64,000 nucleotides of DNA from Pelolinea submarina (GTDB lineage Bacteria; Chloroflexota; Anaerolineae; Anaerolineales; Anaerolineaceae), in assembly GCF_003966975.1 (NCBI RefSeq), contig NZ_AP018437.1, positions 2,976,001-3,040,000 of the forward strand, given 5' to 3'. A program made the translations under genes and the position numbers. How positions within the stretch are numbered: the first letter of the stretch is position 1; each line of letters begins with the position of its first letter. A model generated the notes under the pieces. It did not search any database. It saw only the letters and a program-made list of their open reading frames with translations, and was not told where the DNA came from. Positions 33,280 to 43,049 of this stretch are shown piece after piece.

Positions 33280-34074
33280 ATGCAAGAAAACCAAACCCCA
33301 ATCCAACTCACCCAAGCCTTAAGCGCGCTCCCGTTAGCCCGCGTGCTGTATTTCGAGGAAACGGATTCCACCAACGCGCAGGGCCTGCTGCTGGCTGCGC
33401 AGGGCGCCGAGGATAACACGTTGTTGGTGGCCGAACGGCAGAGCGCCGGGCGCGGCCGCTTCGGGCGCAAATGGGTCACCGCGCCGGGCACCTCGTTGGC
33501 ATTCAGCCTGGTCATGCGGCCCACTCCCGCGGAAGCAGCGCATCTGAGCCTGTTCGCGCTGCTGGGCGCCAGCGCCGTGCGCAGAGCGGCGCAAATCATG
33601 TGCGGCTGCAGCGCGCTGGTCAAGTGGCCCAACGATGTGCTGTTGGACGGGCGCAAGACCTCCGGCATCCTGGCCGAGAGCGCCTGGCAGGGCGATAAGC
33701 TGAGCGGGCTGGTGCTGGGCATCGGCATCAACATCCTGCCCGGTTCCGTGCCGCCGGATGAAGGCCTGCTCTATCCGGCCACCTGCCTGCAAGCGCACTG
33801 CGCCCTGCCGATTGAACGGTATGCTTTCCTGGCGTCTGTATTGGAACAGCTCATCAGCCTGCGCGGGGAATTGACCGGCGCAGCTTTTCTGGCAGATTTC
33901 AACGAGCACCTGGCTTTCAAAGGCCAGATGGTCAGTTTGAGCGCGACGGGCAGCGACCCGGTCAGCGGCATCCTGCAGGGCGTCGGTTCGGACGGCTGCC
34001 TGCGCCTTTTGGATGAAAACGGACAGATTAACAGTTATCCGGTTGGCGACCTGCGCCTGCGGCCAAGAGAATAA
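33280..34074 (+). CDS. birA: Biotin-[acetyl-CoA-carboxylase] ligase
   Basis: Attaches biotin to biotin carboxyl carrier proteins, 264 aa. Catalytic features: ETDSTNAQGL (about 24-33), AERQSAGRGRFGRKW (biotinyl-AMP loop GRGRFGRKW, about 57-65), LVKWPNDVLLDGRKTSGIL (about 109-127), and the C-terminal SH3-like lid. The N-terminal helix-turn-helix of E. coli BirA is absent, so it is a monofunctional (non-repressor) ligase. The mRNA is predicted to be leaderless. Confidence 0.95.
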   Translation: MQENQTPIQLTQALSALPLARVLYFEETDSTNAQGLLLAAQGAEDNTLLVAERQSAGRGRFGRKWVTAPGTSLAFSLVMRPTPAEAAHLSLFALLGASAVRRAAQIMCGCSALVKWPNDVLLDGRKTSGILAESAWQGDKLSGLVLGIGINILPGSVPPDEGLLYPATCLQAHCALPIERYAFLASVLEQLISLRGELTGAAFLADFNEHLAFKGQMVSLSATGSDPVSGILQGVGSDGCLRLLDENGQINSYPVGDLRLRPRE

Positions 34075-34152
34075 TTCGCCTGCCATTCCAGCCGGTATTA
34101 CAATTTAAAAACCTTTCATAACAACAACCAACCACTAATGGAAAGGAATTAC

Positions 34153-35364
34153 ATGAAATTTCAAGTATTGGGAATTCACTCCCTTATCGCCCTCGGTGGC
34201 GAAAGAACCCGGTTAGGCCATGAATTCATCCATGAACTGCAAAACCACATAAACATCCCGCTGGAATGGGTGGAAAACCCCGAAGAATTCGAACCAGACG
34301 CCATTCCTCTGGTTTTCATCCTGACCGGTGGAACGGAAAACGCCTTTTTATCCATGCTGGACAAGCTGCCGCGGCCGGTACACCTGCTGACCAGCGGCGA
34401 ACACAATTCGCTGGCTGCCTCGCTGGAAATCCTGACTTACCTGCAAGCGCACGGCCAGCCGGGCGAGATCATCCACGGCGAGCTGGACAGCATTGCCGCA
34501 CGCCTGATGGATTTGCAGAGAATCCAGAAAACCCATCAAGACCTGAACGGTGCTGTTTTGGGCGTGATCGGAAAACCATCAGATTGGTTGATTGCCAGTC
34601 AGGTGGATGCCCGGCAGATCAAAGAAAAACTGGGCTGTGAAATTCTGGAACTGCCCATCGAGGAACTGATTGAACGCGCCAGGCATGAAACTATGCCCGA
34701 CTCCGAATTGATCAATGATCTGCGCAGCCACGCCTTCGCGCCGGAAGAATTGCAGAAAGCGCTGAATATCTACGGCGCTCTGCAGGAGATGGTTGAAGAC
34801 TATCACCTCAGCGGCGTGACCGTGCGCTGTTTTGATTTGCTGGAACCGCTACAAAGCACCGGGTGTATCGCGTTGGCGCTGCTCAACGCGCAGGGTATTC
34901 CCGCATCCTGTGAAGGGGATGTACCCGCGCTGATCAGCATGATGATCCTGCAATCCCTGTTGGGGGAACCGGGTTTCATGGTCAATCCCTCGCGCATCAT
35001 GGTACAGGACAACCGCATGGTAGTGGCGCATTGCACCCTGCCCCTCAATATGGGCGGCAGCTATACGCTGAAGACCCATTACGAATCCGGTATCGGCGTA
35101 GCGGTGGACGGAATAATCCCCGAACAGAAGGGCCTGATCTTCAAGGTCAGCGCGGACATGAAGCGCTACTTCCTGTCAGACATTGAGATCCTGGCGAATT
35201 TGGAAGAGAAGAACCTGTGCCGCACGCAGATCGAAATCCGACTGGAGGAAGACGTGCATTACTTCCTAACCCATCCCTGCGGCAATCACCACATCATCGC
35301 CCTGCAGGACAACACGAAACTGGTGCGGGAATTCATGCGAACCCTGGACAGCCAGCCGGCATAA
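34153..35364 (+). CDS. L-fucose/L-arabinose isomerase-fold protein
   Basis: A 403-aa cytosolic protein with two N-terminal Rossmann-like domains and the C-terminal sugar-isomerase fold. Family marks are DLLEPLQSTGCIALALLNAQ near 235-254, ASCEGDVPALISMMILQSL (about 257-275, metal-binding Glu) and VHYFLTHPCGNHHIIAL near the end (His ligand). The start at 34153 follows GGAAAGGAAT. Proteins of this type often act as uncharacterised ketol isomerases; the substrate is unknown. Monocistronic with its own terminator. Confidence 0.82.
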   Translation: MKFQVLGIHSLIALGGERTRLGHEFIHELQNHINIPLEWVENPEEFEPDAIPLVFILTGGTENAFLSMLDKLPRPVHLLTSGEHNSLAASLEILTYLQAHGQPGEIIHGELDSIAARLMDLQRIQKTHQDLNGAVLGVIGKPSDWLIASQVDARQIKEKLGCEILELPIEELIERARHETMPDSELINDLRSHAFAPEELQKALNIYGALQEMVEDYHLSGVTVRCFDLLEPLQSTGCIALALLNAQGIPASCEGDVPALISMMILQSLLGEPGFMVNPSRIMVQDNRMVVAHCTLPLNMGGSYTLKTHYESGIGVAVDGIIPEQKGLIFKVSADMKRYFLSDIEILANLEEKNLCRTQIEIRLEEDVHYFLTHPCGNHHIIALQDNTKLVREFMRTLDSQPA

Positions 35365-35384
35365 ATAGGCAATACGCTTAACAA

Positions 35385-35426
35385 AAAAATCCGCCACTGT
35401 GACAAACCCAGTGAGCGGATTTTTGT
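35385..35426. terminator. Bidirectional terminator
   Basis: AAAAATCCGC-C-ACTG pairs with CAGT-GA-GCGGATTTTT around an 8-9 nt loop, followed by T-rich sequence. It serves the isomerase gene and convergent gyrA. Confidence 0.88.
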
Positions 35427-35442
35427 TGTTTTCTTCTATTAA

Positions 35443-37884
35443 TTACTTGGCGTCAGATATACGCCCAAGGGACGCGATGCTGTCGTTCTTATCCAGCTTC
35501 ATCAGATGCACGCCCTTGGTGGCGCGGCTGGAACTGGTGATGTCGTCCACGTTCAAACGCAGCATAATGCCGTTGTTGGATATGAAGGTGACTTGGTCGC
35601 CTTTTTCAACAACCCGCGCCGAAGCGATTTTGCCAATCTTATCCAACATCTTCTGGTCAATGGTGGCAACACCCTTAGTGGCACGGCCCTGAACGCGGTA
35701 CTGTTTCAGGTTAGTGCGCTTGCCGAAACCTTTTTCCGTCACGACTAACAAGGAAGCATTTTCAACCACCACTTCCATGGCTGTCAAACGGTCGTCTCCA
35801 TTCAGCTTGATGCCGGTTACACCTCTGGCCGAACGGCCCATGGGGCGGAAATCGCTTTCCTTGGCACGCAGGGCGTTACCGCCGGCAGTGACCATGATCA
35901 GGTCGTCATTGCCGCTGGTCAGGCGCGCCCAGCCCAGTTCATCGCCTTCATCCAAATTAATGGCAATCAAGCCGGAGACGCGCACGGTTTCAAAATCAGA
36001 CAGGGCCATGCGTTTGACGCGGCCTTTGGCCGTGGCAACCACGATGTATTCGGCAGCCTTGAAATCAGGCACCGTCACCGCGGTAGTGATGCGTTCATTG
36101 GGCTCCAGCGCCAACAGGTTGACAATGGGCGTACCCTTTTCATTGCGTCCGGACTCGGCCAATTCGTATACTCTTTCGGAATAGACCTTGCCGCGGTCCG
36201 AGAAGAACAACAGCGTGTGCAGGGCACGGCAGGAGATGAGCATATCAATCTCATCTTCATCCTTGACCGATTGGCCAATCACGCCCTTGCCGCCGCGGGC
36301 CTGGGTGCGGTAGTTGCCCGGCTGGGTACGTTTGATGTAACCGTTACGGGTAATTGTCACCAAAGCGGGGACGTCGGAAACCAGGTCTTCTTCGTTGAGG
36401 TCTTCCAAATTACCGCCCGCGATTAAAGTGCGGCGGTTATCGCCATATTTCTTGCTAACCTCGTCCAAGTCTTCGCGAATGAGCGCCAGAATTTTCTTGG
36501 GATGCGCCAGCAAATCCTCCAAATATTCGATGCGTTCCATTAAGGCTTTGTGTTCATCCTCAATCTTTTCGCGTTCCAATTGGGAGAGACGGCGCAGCTG
36601 CATATCCAGAATGGCTTGCGCTTGAATATCGCTGAGTTTGAAGCGGGTCATCAAGCGTTCTTTGGCAACGTCCGAATCGGGCGAGGTGCGGATGGTTTTG
36701 ATAACCTCATCCAAATTCGCCAGCGCGATCAGCAGCCCTTCCAAAATGTGGGCACGATGCTTGGCTTTTTCCAGCTCGAATTGGCTGCGGCGGGTGATGA
36801 CATCCATGCGGTGGTCGATGAAAATCTGCAGCGAACGTTTGAGCGAAAGCAGGCGCGGTTCACCTTCCACCAGAGCCAGCATGTTGATGCCGAAGGTGGA
36901 TTGTAGTTGGGTGTATTTGAACAGACGGTTGAGCACCCGTTTCGGCTGCGAGTTGCGTTTCAATTCAATGATGATGCGCATACCGTTGCGGTCGGATTCA
37001 TCACGCAGGTCGGAAACCTCAGGCAGCTTATCGCTGCGCACCAGGTCGGCGATGCGTTCAATCAGGCTGGTCTTGTTGACCTGATAGGGAATCTCCGAAA
37101 TACGAATCTGATAGCGATTACCCTTCAGGTCGTCAATGGTCGCACGACCCTGCATGGTAATCTTGCCCTTGCCGGTGGAATACGCCTGGCGCAGTCCTTC
37201 CGCGCCAACCACAATACCGCCGGTGGGAAAATCCGGTCCGGGGATATATTTCATCAGGTCCTCGACCGTAATATCATCGACCGAATCCTGGTTATCAATC
37301 ACATATATTAATGCGCGGCAAACTTCGCGCAAATTGTGCGGGGGAATATTGGTGGCCATGCCCACCGCGATACCGGAAGCCCCATTGAGCAGCAGGTTGG
37401 GCAGCCGCGCGGGCAGTACTTCAGGTTCCTGCAGGGAGCCATCAAAGTTATCGACAAAATTGACCGTGTCCTTGTCGATATCCAGCATCATTTCTTCGGC
37501 TAACACGCCCATGCGGGCTTCGGTGTAACGCATGGCAGCCGGCGGGTCACCGTCGACCGAACCAAAGTTACCCTGTCCATCCACCATCAGGTAGCGCAGG
37601 GAGAAATCCTGTGCCATACGTGCCATGGAATCATAAACCGCAGCGTCGCCGTGAGGATGGTATTTACCCAGTACCTCACCAACGATACGGGCAGATTTTT
37701 TGTACGCGGTGTTGGACCGAATGCCCATATCATTCATGGCATAAAGAATGCGGCGGTGCACCGGTTTGAACCCATCGCGGGCATCCGGCAGCGCACGCGC
37801 AACGATTACGCTCATGGCGTAATCGATGTACGAGGTTCGCATCTCGTGGTCGATATCAATTTGTTTTATATTACTAACTTCCAT
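35443..37884 (-). CDS. gyrA: DNA gyrase subunit A
   Basis: DNA breakage-reunion subunit of gyrase, 813 aa. It contains the winged-helix DNA-binding region with [17 protein letters not shown] (quinolone-binding area, about 76-92) and the catalytic Tyr in [11 protein letters not shown] (about 118-128). The C-terminal beta-pinwheel holds the GyrA box QARGGKG (consensus QRRGGKG), which marks gyrase rather than topoisomerase IV. At the quinolone region, Ala follows GD (GDAAVYD) where many sensitive species have Ser or Ala. AAGGAAA precedes the ATG at 37884. It diverges from pstS. Confidence 0.95.
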   Translation of the reverse strand: MEVSNIKQIDIDHEMRTSYIDYAMSVIVARALPDARDGFKPVHRRILYAMNDMGIRSNTAYKKSARIVGEVLGKYHPHGDAAVYDSMARMAQDFSLRYLMVDGQGNFGSVDGDPPAAMRYTEARMGVLAEEMMLDIDKDTVNFVDNFDGSLQEPEVLPARLPNLLLNGASGIAVGMATNIPPHNLREVCRALIYVIDNQDSVDDITVEDLMKYIPGPDFPTGGIVVGAEGLRQAYSTGKGKITMQGRATIDDLKGNRYQIRISEIPYQVNKTSLIERIADLVRSDKLPEVSDLRDESDRNGMRIIIELKRNSQPKRVLNRLFKYTQLQSTFGINMLALVEGEPRLLSLKRSLQIFIDHRMDVITRRSQFELEKAKHRAHILEGLLIALANLDEVIKTIRTSPDSDVAKERLMTRFKLSDIQAQAILDMQLRRLSQLEREKIEDEHKALMERIEYLEDLLAHPKKILALIREDLDEVSKKYGDNRRTLIAGGNLEDLNEEDLVSDVPALVTITRNGYIKRTQPGNYRTQARGGKGVIGQSVKDEDEIDMLISCRALHTLLFFSDRGKVYSERVYELAESGRNEKGTPIVNLLALEPNERITTAVTVPDFKAAEYIVVATAKGRVKRMALSDFETVRVSGLIAINLDEGDELGWARLTSGNDDLIMVTAGGNALRAKESDFRPMGRSARGVTGIKLNGDDRLTAMEVVVENASLLVVTEKGFGKRTNLKQYRVQGRATKGVATIDQKMLDKIGKIASARVVEKGDQVTFISNNGIMLRLNVDDITSSSRATKGVHLMKLDKNDSIASLGRISDAK

Positions 37885-38005
37885 GCAGCCATTTCCTTAA
37901 AATCATATTTCAACAATGATTATAACTGATACGTTCTCGAGGCTTTGAAGGGAATTTGGATCCGACAAACCGATTGATTATAAATCATGTTTGGCACTCT
38001 TCAGT

Positions 38006-38011
38006 TATAAT
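38006..38011 (+). promoter_or_regulatory. -10 box of near-leaderless pstS
   Basis: TATAAT with +1 expected at 38018, one base before the ATG at 38019. No clear Shine-Dalgarno and no obvious Pho box (-35 region replacement) recognised. Confidence 0.55.
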
Positions 38012-38018
38012 TTTGGTA

Positions 38019-38903
38019 ATGAAACGTTGGACATGGCCTATCCTGATTGCCGGAATTTTAATCTTAACCGCCTGCGGTTCTTCCTCCTCGGAAGACTCCA
38101 CGCAGTCAGTTGGCAGTTCATACTATATTGAAAACAAAGGCTCGGACACTCTGGTTAACCTGGCCCTGGCCTGGGCGGAACGTTACCAGGAAGAATACCC
38201 CGACATTCAAATTTCGGTCACCGGCGGCGGGTCAGGCACCGGTTTCACCGCCCTGATCAATGGCACCATTGATATTGCCAACGCCTCGCGCCAGATTAAA
38301 GATTTAGAAATCGAACAGGCGGAGTCCGCAGGCTTTGAACCCCACGAAATTATCGTTGCCAACGACGCCATCGGAGTGATCGTCAATCCCGAAAACCCTG
38401 TCTCCGAGTTAACCCTTGACCAAGTTTCCCGCATTTATAAGGGAGAAATCAACAACTGGAGCGAAGTCGGCGGCGAGGATCGGCCCATTGTGCGCCTGTC
38501 GCGCGAAACCAACTCCGGCACCCATGTTTATTTTCTGGAAACAGTCATCCGTTTGGGTGACGAGGAAGATACCGATATTTTTTCCGCCGATACACTGCTG
38601 CTGCCCTCCTCTGAGGGCATTATTTCGGAGGTCAGCGACAATCCCAACGCCATCGGCTACGACGGCCTGGGGTACATCACCGATGATGTCAAAACTGTCG
38701 CGTTGGCTTCCAAAGAGGGCCGCGCTTATATCCTGCCCTCGGCAGCGACCGTGATCGACGGCACCTATCCGGTTTCACGCAGCCTGTATATGTACACGCG
38801 CGGCGAACCGGAAGGCATTATCAAAGATTACCTGGAATGGATCCTGTCCAGCGAAGCGCAGGAAATTGTCACAGATCTGGGATTTGTGCCCATTCTGGAT
38901 TAG
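38019..38903 (+). CDS. pstS: Phosphate ABC transporter substrate-binding lipoprotein PstS
   Basis: High-affinity phosphate-binding lipoprotein, 294 aa. The signal peptide ends in lipobox LTAC (Cys near residue 19). Phosphate-binding loops: KGSDTLVNLALAW near 38, VTGGGSGTGFTALINGTIDIANASR in two parts near 65-88, and LSRETNSGTHVYFLE (about 160-174). The start at 38019 excludes 21 upstream codons that lack a signal character. First gene of pstSCAB. Confidence 0.95.
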   Translation: MKRWTWPILIAGILILTACGSSSSEDSTQSVGSSYYIENKGSDTLVNLALAWAERYQEEYPDIQISVTGGGSGTGFTALINGTIDIANASRQIKDLEIEQAESAGFEPHEIIVANDAIGVIVNPENPVSELTLDQVSRIYKGEINNWSEVGGEDRPIVRLSRETNSGTHVYFLETVIRLGDEEDTDIFSADTLLLPSSEGIISEVSDNPNAIGYDGLGYITDDVKTVALASKEGRAYILPSAATVIDGTYPVSRSLYMYTRGEPEGIIKDYLEWILSSEAQEIVTDLGFVPILD

Positions 38904-38914
38904 CACAGGAAAAC

Positions 38915-39799
38915 ATGAAACGATCAGAAAAAATTATCACTAATTCCGTTAAGATTGCCGGTTCATCCAGTATCCTATTTATTCTCCTGATCTTTGTGTT
39001 CCTGGTCCGTGAAGGACTGCCCGCCCTGAGCGAAGTCTCACTGAAAGATTTATTCAGCGGGCGCTGGTACCCCATTGAAGACTTATTCGGCCTGCTGCCG
39101 TTAATCAGCGGTTCGCTGGTGGTTACGTTTACGTCCATCCTGATCGCGCTGCCCCTGGGCATCGGCACGGCCATTTACATCGGCGAAATCGCGCCAAAAA
39201 ATGTGAAGGAAATCCTCAAGCCGACCGTGGAAATCATGGCAGGCATCCCCTCAGTGGTATTGGGTTTCATCGGCATCCAGGCGCTGTCACCCTTCCTGCG
39301 GGAATTCTTCAACCTGCCCACCGGGCTGACCGCCCTTAGTGGCAGCATCCTGTTGGCCATGATTGCGATTCCCTCGATTGTCTCCATTGCCGAGGACGCG
39401 CTGTACGCAGTGCCCAACTCCTACCGCGACGCATCCTATGCGTTAGGCGCCACCCAATGGCAGACTATCTGGGGCGTGGTGCTGCCGGCTGCCCGCAACG
39501 GGCTGCTAACCGCCGTGATGCTGGGTATCGGGCGTTCGCTGGGCGAGACCATGGCCGTCATGATGGTGACCGGCAACGCCGCCACCACTTTCTCCGGCCT
39601 GAAATCCGTCATCATGCCGGTGCGCACCATGACCGCCACAATCGCATCCGAGATGGGCGAGGTGGCCAGCGGTAGTGTGCATTACCACGTCCTGTTCTTC
39701 ATCGGCATCATCCTGTTTATTTTCTCCCTGATCATTAACATTTCTTCCTCCACCGTCCAGGGAAAATCCAAGCAGGAGAGAGGCCAGGTGATCTCATGA
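38915..39799 (+). CDS. pstC: Phosphate ABC transporter permease PstC
   Basis: Membrane subunit, 294 aa, with six membrane helices. The coupling-helix (EAA loop) region reads ALYAVPNSYRDASYALGATQ near 175-194, followed by WQTIWGVVLPAARNGLLTAV. The start at 38915 is set by ACAGGA. It overlaps pstA by ATGA. Works with PstA to form the channel. Confidence 0.95.
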   Translation: MKRSEKIITNSVKIAGSSSILFILLIFVFLVREGLPALSEVSLKDLFSGRWYPIEDLFGLLPLISGSLVVTFTSILIALPLGIGTAIYIGEIAPKNVKEILKPTVEIMAGIPSVVLGFIGIQALSPFLREFFNLPTGLTALSGSILLAMIAIPSIVSIAEDALYAVPNSYRDASYALGATQWQTIWGVVLPAARNGLLTAVMLGIGRSLGETMAVMMVTGNAATTFSGLKSVIMPVRTMTATIASEMGEVASGSVHYHVLFFIGIILFIFSLIINISSSTVQGKSKQERGQVIS

Positions 39800-40680
39800 G
39801 ACGCTACCCGGAACCGAAAGAATCCCGTTTTGGCATCACACGCCAACAGTCTCAAAAAATCGGCTTCTCGTTCATACGCCTGATCTCGCTAATCACAGTC
39901 CTGCCGATTTTGGGGATAATTGTTTACATCATCGTCAAAGGCGGATCGCACATCAGTTGGGAATTCCTGACCAGCATGCCCAGCGACGGTATGCGCGCCG
40001 GCGGCATTCTGCCCGCCATCGTAGGCACGTTTTACCTGATGGCCGGCACAGCCCTGTTTTCCATCCCTCTGGGCATCGCAGCCGGCATTTACCTGTCGGA
40101 ATACGCGCAGGACAGCTACTGGACACGGTTCATCCGCGTAGCCATTATCAGCCTGGGAGGCGTGCCCTCCGTTGTGTATGGGCTGTTTGGCCTGGGCCTG
40201 TTCGTATTATTCTGCAACTTCGGCATCAGCATCCTATCCGCTTCGCTGACGCTTTCCATTATGACCCTGCCGGTGATCATTTCCACGACCGAAGAAGCCC
40301 TGCGCAGCGTGCCTTACCGCTTCCGCGTGGTCGGCGTTTCGCTGGGCGGCACGCAGTGGCAAACCATTACGCGCGTGATCCTGCCGCAAGCCCTGCCGGG
40401 CATTCTAACCGGTATTATCCTGGGGCTGGAGCGGGCTGTGGGTGAAACCGCGCCGATCCTGTTCACGGGCGCAACCTTTTACCTGCCGCACCTGCCCTCC
40501 TCTCCATTAGACGCTACCATGGCGCTGCCTTATCACATTTATGTGATCTCGACACAAGTACCGGGCATGTCTTCCGGCGTCCAGTATGGTACTGTGCTGG
40601 TGCTGATGGTTTTCGTGCTGGGCATGAACCTGATCGCGTCCCTGATCCGTTCGCGCGCGCGCGCCAAGAGGCAATGGTAA
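39796..40680 (+). CDS. pstA: Phosphate ABC transporter permease PstA
   Basis: Second permease subunit, 294 aa, with six helices. The EAA loop is TEEALRSVPYRFRVVGVSLG near 165-184, followed by TQWQTITRVILPQALPGILTG. SLGGVPSVVYGLFGLGLFV is the PstA-typical segment (about 120-138). The stop overlaps the pstB start (TAATG), so translation is coupled. Confidence 0.95.
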   Translation: MRRYPEPKESRFGITRQQSQKIGFSFIRLISLITVLPILGIIVYIIVKGGSHISWEFLTSMPSDGMRAGGILPAIVGTFYLMAGTALFSIPLGIAAGIYLSEYAQDSYWTRFIRVAIISLGGVPSVVYGLFGLGLFVLFCNFGISILSASLTLSIMTLPVIISTTEEALRSVPYRFRVVGVSLGGTQWQTITRVILPQALPGILTGIILGLERAVGETAPILFTGATFYLPHLPSSPLDATMALPYHIYVISTQVPGMSSGVQYGTVLVLMVFVLGMNLIASLIRSRARAKRQW

Positions 40681-41441
40681 TGACCGAACCTAAAATCCAA
40701 ATCCGCGACCTGTATCTGCGCTACTCCGACGGGAAAGAGGCTCTTAAGGGCGTCAGCCTGGATATTCAACCGAACCTGATCACAGTGGCTTTTGGCCCCT
40801 CCGGGGGCGGAAAATCCTCCCTCGTGAAAGTGCTCAATCGTTTGATTGACCTTTCGGACGTTGATGAGATGCGCGGCGAAGTCCGCATGGGTGATCTGAA
40901 TATCCTCGGCAAGGATACGGATGTGGTTGAGCTGCGGCGGCGCATCGGCGTGGTTTTCTCGCGCCCCATTCCCCTGCCGCTGACCATATTTGAGAATGTC
41001 AGTTTCGGCCTGGAAGTGGCCGGAATGCGCGATAAGAAGAAATTAAGCGAACGCGTGGAACAAGCCCTGCGCGAGGCTGTATTGTGGGATGAGATTTACG
41101 ACCGGCTGGACGATCCGGCTGCCTCCATCTCCGGCGGGCAGCAGCAGCGGTTGTGCCTGGCGCGCGTGCTAGCGTTGAAACCGGAAGTGATCCTGCTGGA
41201 CGAACCCACCTCAGCCCTCGACCCGGTTTCCACCGCGAAAATCGAGGAATTCCTTGAAACGGCTAAAAAGGATTACACCATCTTACTGGTACCGCACAAC
41301 CAGCAGCAAGCCGCGCGCATGGCTGATAAAGCTGCTTTCTTTTTGCAGGGCGAGTTGGTGGAATACACCGATGGGGAAAGCATGTTCATCAATCCGCGGG
41401 ACAAGCGCACGCAAGAATACGTACAAGGCCGCTTCGGTTAA
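40680..41441 (+). CDS. pstB: Phosphate ABC transporter ATP-binding protein PstB
   Basis: ATPase subunit, 253 aa. Walker A is GPSGGGKSS (rather than the common GPSGCGKST), the signature SISGGQQQRLCLARVLAL (about 141-158), and Walker B ILLDEPTSALDP. The second ATG at 40680 is preferred because AGAGG lies eight bases before it; an ATG two codons earlier is also possible. Normally pstB is followed by phoU; none is present here, and an unrelated membrane-protein gene follows. Confidence 0.92.
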   Translation: MTEPKIQIRDLYLRYSDGKEALKGVSLDIQPNLITVAFGPSGGGKSSLVKVLNRLIDLSDVDEMRGEVRMGDLNILGKDTDVVELRRRIGVVFSRPIPLPLTIFENVSFGLEVAGMRDKKKLSERVEQALREAVLWDEIYDRLDDPAASISGGQQQRLCLARVLALKPEVILLDEPTSALDPVSTAKIEEFLETAKKDYTILLVPHNQQQAARMADKAAFFLQGELVEYTDGESMFINPRDKRTQEYVQGRFG

Positions 41442-41530
41442 GTCCGTTCGCAAGCCGCTGAAAACAGCCCTGCCTATTTAACCAGAATCTTTGTATAATT
41501 TACGTGTTCTAATAAAACAAGGTCATCCAC

Positions 41531-42280
41531 ATGAATAGTAAACAACCGCTCTCAGGTGGGAATTCTCCTGCACGAGAAATCCGCATCAGCCCAAAACAGA
41601 TCTTTTGGATTTTAACCGGCATTGCCCTGCTGCTGGCAGCCGCCAGCTTGTACTGCCAATACCTAACTTATTTCAAACACGCCGATCTGACCAAAACCAT
41701 CGCTTTATGGGATGTGGATACGGAATTAAGTCTGCCTTCTATCTATTCGGTTTTCCTGTTATTTATCGATTGCCTGCTGTTAGCGCTGATCACAATGGTA
41801 AAGAAGAAAGAAAAAGCCGCGCTTCTGGGCACCTGGATTTTTTTAACTGTGGGATTCTTATTCCTCACCTTTGATGAAGGCGCATGCATCCACGAGAAAT
41901 TGATGACGCCCGTACGCCAGCAATTGGGCGACGATTTGCCCTCCTATTTTTATTTCACCTGGGTAATTCCGGCGTTGGTCGCAATCATCTTCCTCGGATT
42001 TTTATTCCTAAAGTTCCTGAAAAACCTGACCACAAAAGCCCGAATAGGATTCATCCTGTCCGCGGCCGTATATTTGGGCGGAGCACTGGGGATGGAATTG
42101 ATTGGCGGTTCTTTCGCCAGCGAGCACGGGCTGGAAAACTTTAATTTCAACCTGCTGTCGACAATAGAAGAGTCGTTGGAAATGGTGGGCGCATCTTTAT
42201 TCGCCCGCACACTGCTGACCTATATCTCCGACACCTATAGCGGGTTACGTCTGCGCTTCAATAGCGCCGGCCCGCGATAG
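41531..42280 (+). CDS. Multi-pass membrane protein, unknown
   Basis: A 249-aa protein with about six hydrophobic helices (near 27-48, 70-90, 98-118, 143-165, 172-195 and 215-235). Conserved-looking charged residues lie inside or at helix ends: FDEGACIHEKLM (about 117-128) and MELIGGSFASEHG and TIEESLEMVGASLFAR (about 213-228). His/Glu/Asp clustering in the membrane suggests metal or proton handling, but I recognise no family. Its own promoter TATAAT near 41495 is likely. Confidence 0.65.
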   Translation: MNSKQPLSGGNSPAREIRISPKQIFWILTGIALLLAAASLYCQYLTYFKHADLTKTIALWDVDTELSLPSIYSVFLLFIDCLLLALITMVKKKEKAALLGTWIFLTVGFLFLTFDEGACIHEKLMTPVRQQLGDDLPSYFYFTWVIPALVAIIFLGFLFLKFLKNLTTKARIGFILSAAVYLGGALGMELIGGSFASEHGLENFNFNLLSTIEESLEMVGASLFARTLLTYISDTYSGLRLRFNSAGPR

Positions 42281-42302
42281 CATATACGCTACGTATAGAG
42301 AC

Positions 42303-43049
42303 TCAATCATTGGCCCGGCCGCGCACCATCTTCATTATGGACGCTTTATCCGTATACTCTTTTACCAGTTTGCCGTCGCGCATTTGTAGCACGCGGTCCA
42401 CAAATTCGCACATGCGCAGGTCATGCGTGACCATAATGCCGGCGCGCTGCTGCTCGTGGATCAGTCCGGCGAAAGTCTCCACCACCTGATAGGCCCGTTC
42501 GGTATCCAGGCTGGCCGTGGGTTCGTCCGCCAGCACCAGGCTGGGATTGTGGATCAGGGCGCGCGCGATGGCCACGCGCTGCTGCTGGCCGCCAGATAAC
42601 TGGCCGGTCAGGTTGTTGAGGCGCTCACCCAACCCCAGGCGCGCCAGCAATTCCCGCGCGCGCAGCTTGCCGGCTTTATCCAGTTTGTCATTCAAACGCA
42701 GCATTAATTCCACATTCTCGACTGCCGTCAGGTAAGGCACCAGGTTGTTGGCCTGGAAGGTAAAACCGATTTTCTCGCGCCGCAGCGTAACCAGATCGTT
42801 TTCGCTCAGCTCATGCATGTTCTGCCCATCCAGGTAAATCTCCCCGGCAGTGGGTTTGAGCAGCGCAGCCAGGATGGAAAGCATGGTGGTCTTGCCGGAT
42901 CCGCTGGGGCCGACCAGGGCCACAAATTCACCCGGGCGCACCTGCAGGGAGACGCCGTCCACAGCCTGGATGTCGCCGAAATCGCTTGGGTAAGTCTTGA
43001 CGACCACGCGGGTCTCGATGGCAAATTCGGGTTGCGTTTGCGCGTTCAT
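42303..43049 (-). CDS. ABC transporter ATP-binding protein (MacB/LolD type)
   Basis: A 248-aa ATPase of the lipoprotein/macrolide export branch. Walker A is GPSGSGKTT (about 47-55), the signature [19 protein letters not shown] near 149-167, and Walker [13 protein letters not shown]. Overlaps the permease gene by ATGA. Together with the permease and the lipoprotein adaptor it forms a tripartite-like exporter operon (minus strand, adaptor first). Confidence 0.95.
   Translation of the reverse strand: MNAQTQPEFAIETRVVVKTYPSDFGDIQAVDGVSLQVRPGEFVALVGPSGSGKTTMLSILAALLKPTAGEIYLDGQNMHELSENDLVTLRREKIGFTFQANNLVPYLTAVENVELMLRLNDKLDKAGKLRARELLARLGLGERLNNLTGQLSGGQQQRVAIARALIHNPSLVLADEPTASLDTERAYQVVETFAGLIHEQQRAGIMVTHDLRMCEFVDRVLQMRDGKLVKEYTDKASIMKMVRGRAND

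Noticed and set aside
33334-34086. A 250-codon minus-strand frame opposite birA
   Set aside because: A shadow frame of a clear biotin ligase; no family resemblance or ribosome site.
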